NCBI GenBank assembly: GCA_904374385.1
Contig: CAJFGA010000004.1
Span: forward strand, 1-50,503
Direction: 5' to 3'
Length of the DNA: 50,503 nucleotides
DNA from: an uncultured Clostridia bacterium
GTDB lineage: Bacteria; Bacillota; Clostridia; Christensenellales; Borkfalkiaceae
In this document: positions 50,462-50,503 of the stretch, piece after piece
Layout of the letters: each line of letters opens with the position of its first letter
Position numbering within the stretch: position 1 is the first letter of the stretch
Notes under the pieces: generated by a model
What the model saw: only the letters and a program-made list of their open reading frames with translations
Databases searched by the model: none
What the model was told of the DNA's origin: nothing
Translations under genes and position numbers: made by a program

Positions 50462-50503
50462 TTTCCGCAAAAAGAAAAGGCGGCCGCGCGTTTGGCAAAT
50501 TGC

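Noticed and set aside
1-50503. rRNA, tRNA or other known structured RNA genes
   Set aside because: No conserved rRNA segments or tRNA cloverleaf/CCA ends were noticed on either strand while reading; a covariance-model scan would be decisive.

Overview
The window is about 50 kb of a Clostridia-type (Firmicutes) chromosome, probably from an uncultured, carbohydrate-degrading gut lineage. This rests on spore genes (spoIIR, sleB, ypeB), strong AGGAGG ribosome-binding sites, TTG starts, the rplU-rpmA pair with an N-terminally extended L27, a VorB-type ferredoxin oxidoreductase cluster and many ABC-transporter/glycosidase lipoproteins. No lineage was confirmed by search.

Layout. Bases 1-3.6 kb are the right end of a lower-GC mobilizable element of the Tn4451 type: oriT-like hairpin, MobV relaxase, ribbon-helix-helix-like protein, a small TnpW-like gene and a large serine recombinase. 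Two of its four genes have a non-standard codon where the ATG should be. From 3.7 to 5.5 kb there is a flavodoxin/SDR chimera, a LysR regulator and a decayed fragment. From 6.0 to 9.2 kb a GH78 alpha-L-rhamnosidase is divergent from an AraC regulator. From 9.2 to 24.3 kb lies the central system, a Gram-positive polysaccharide utilization locus. One eight-gene minus-strand series runs binding protein, permease, permease, GH16 lipoprotein, GLUG-repeat lipoprotein, phosphohexomutase, GH94-like phosphorylase, ROK repressor. A second GH16 lipoprotein is transcribed divergently. Both promoters are TTGACA-N17-TATAAT/TATACT, and each is followed by the same operator, TTAACAAAGTTAA. From 24.5 to 27.9 kb there are GH20 and GH31 enzymes. 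From 28 to 35 kb there are an acetyltransferase, aroK, mutY, a membrane protein and a 2-oxoacid:ferredoxin oxidoreductase operon. At 36.1-40.3 kb a 1390-residue modular surface lipoprotein is encoded. From 40.3 to 46 kb there are a DnaA-box cluster, rpmA/rplU and a glmU(acetyltransferase only)-glmM-glmS operon. From 46.1 to 50.4 kb there are a kinase-GNAT fusion, ypeB, sleB and spoIIR.

How the locus is inferred to work: surface GH16 lipoproteins cut a beta-glucan, the binding protein and two permeases import oligosaccharides using an ATPase encoded elsewhere, the GH94-like enzyme phosphorolyses them to a sugar 1-phosphate, the mutase makes the 6-phosphate, and the ROK protein probably senses sugar and releases the paired operators. 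The glm operon, in contrast, feeds cell-wall UDP-GlcNAc synthesis.

Other noteworthy signals: five unrelated genes have a near-consensus promoter whose predicted transcription start falls on or within about 3 nt of the start codon (leaderless mRNAs); a dispersed palindromic repeat family with a 42-bp tandem array; three DnaA boxes between rpmA and the large lipoprotein gene; and several unusual domain architectures. No rRNA, tRNA or CRISPR array was seen.
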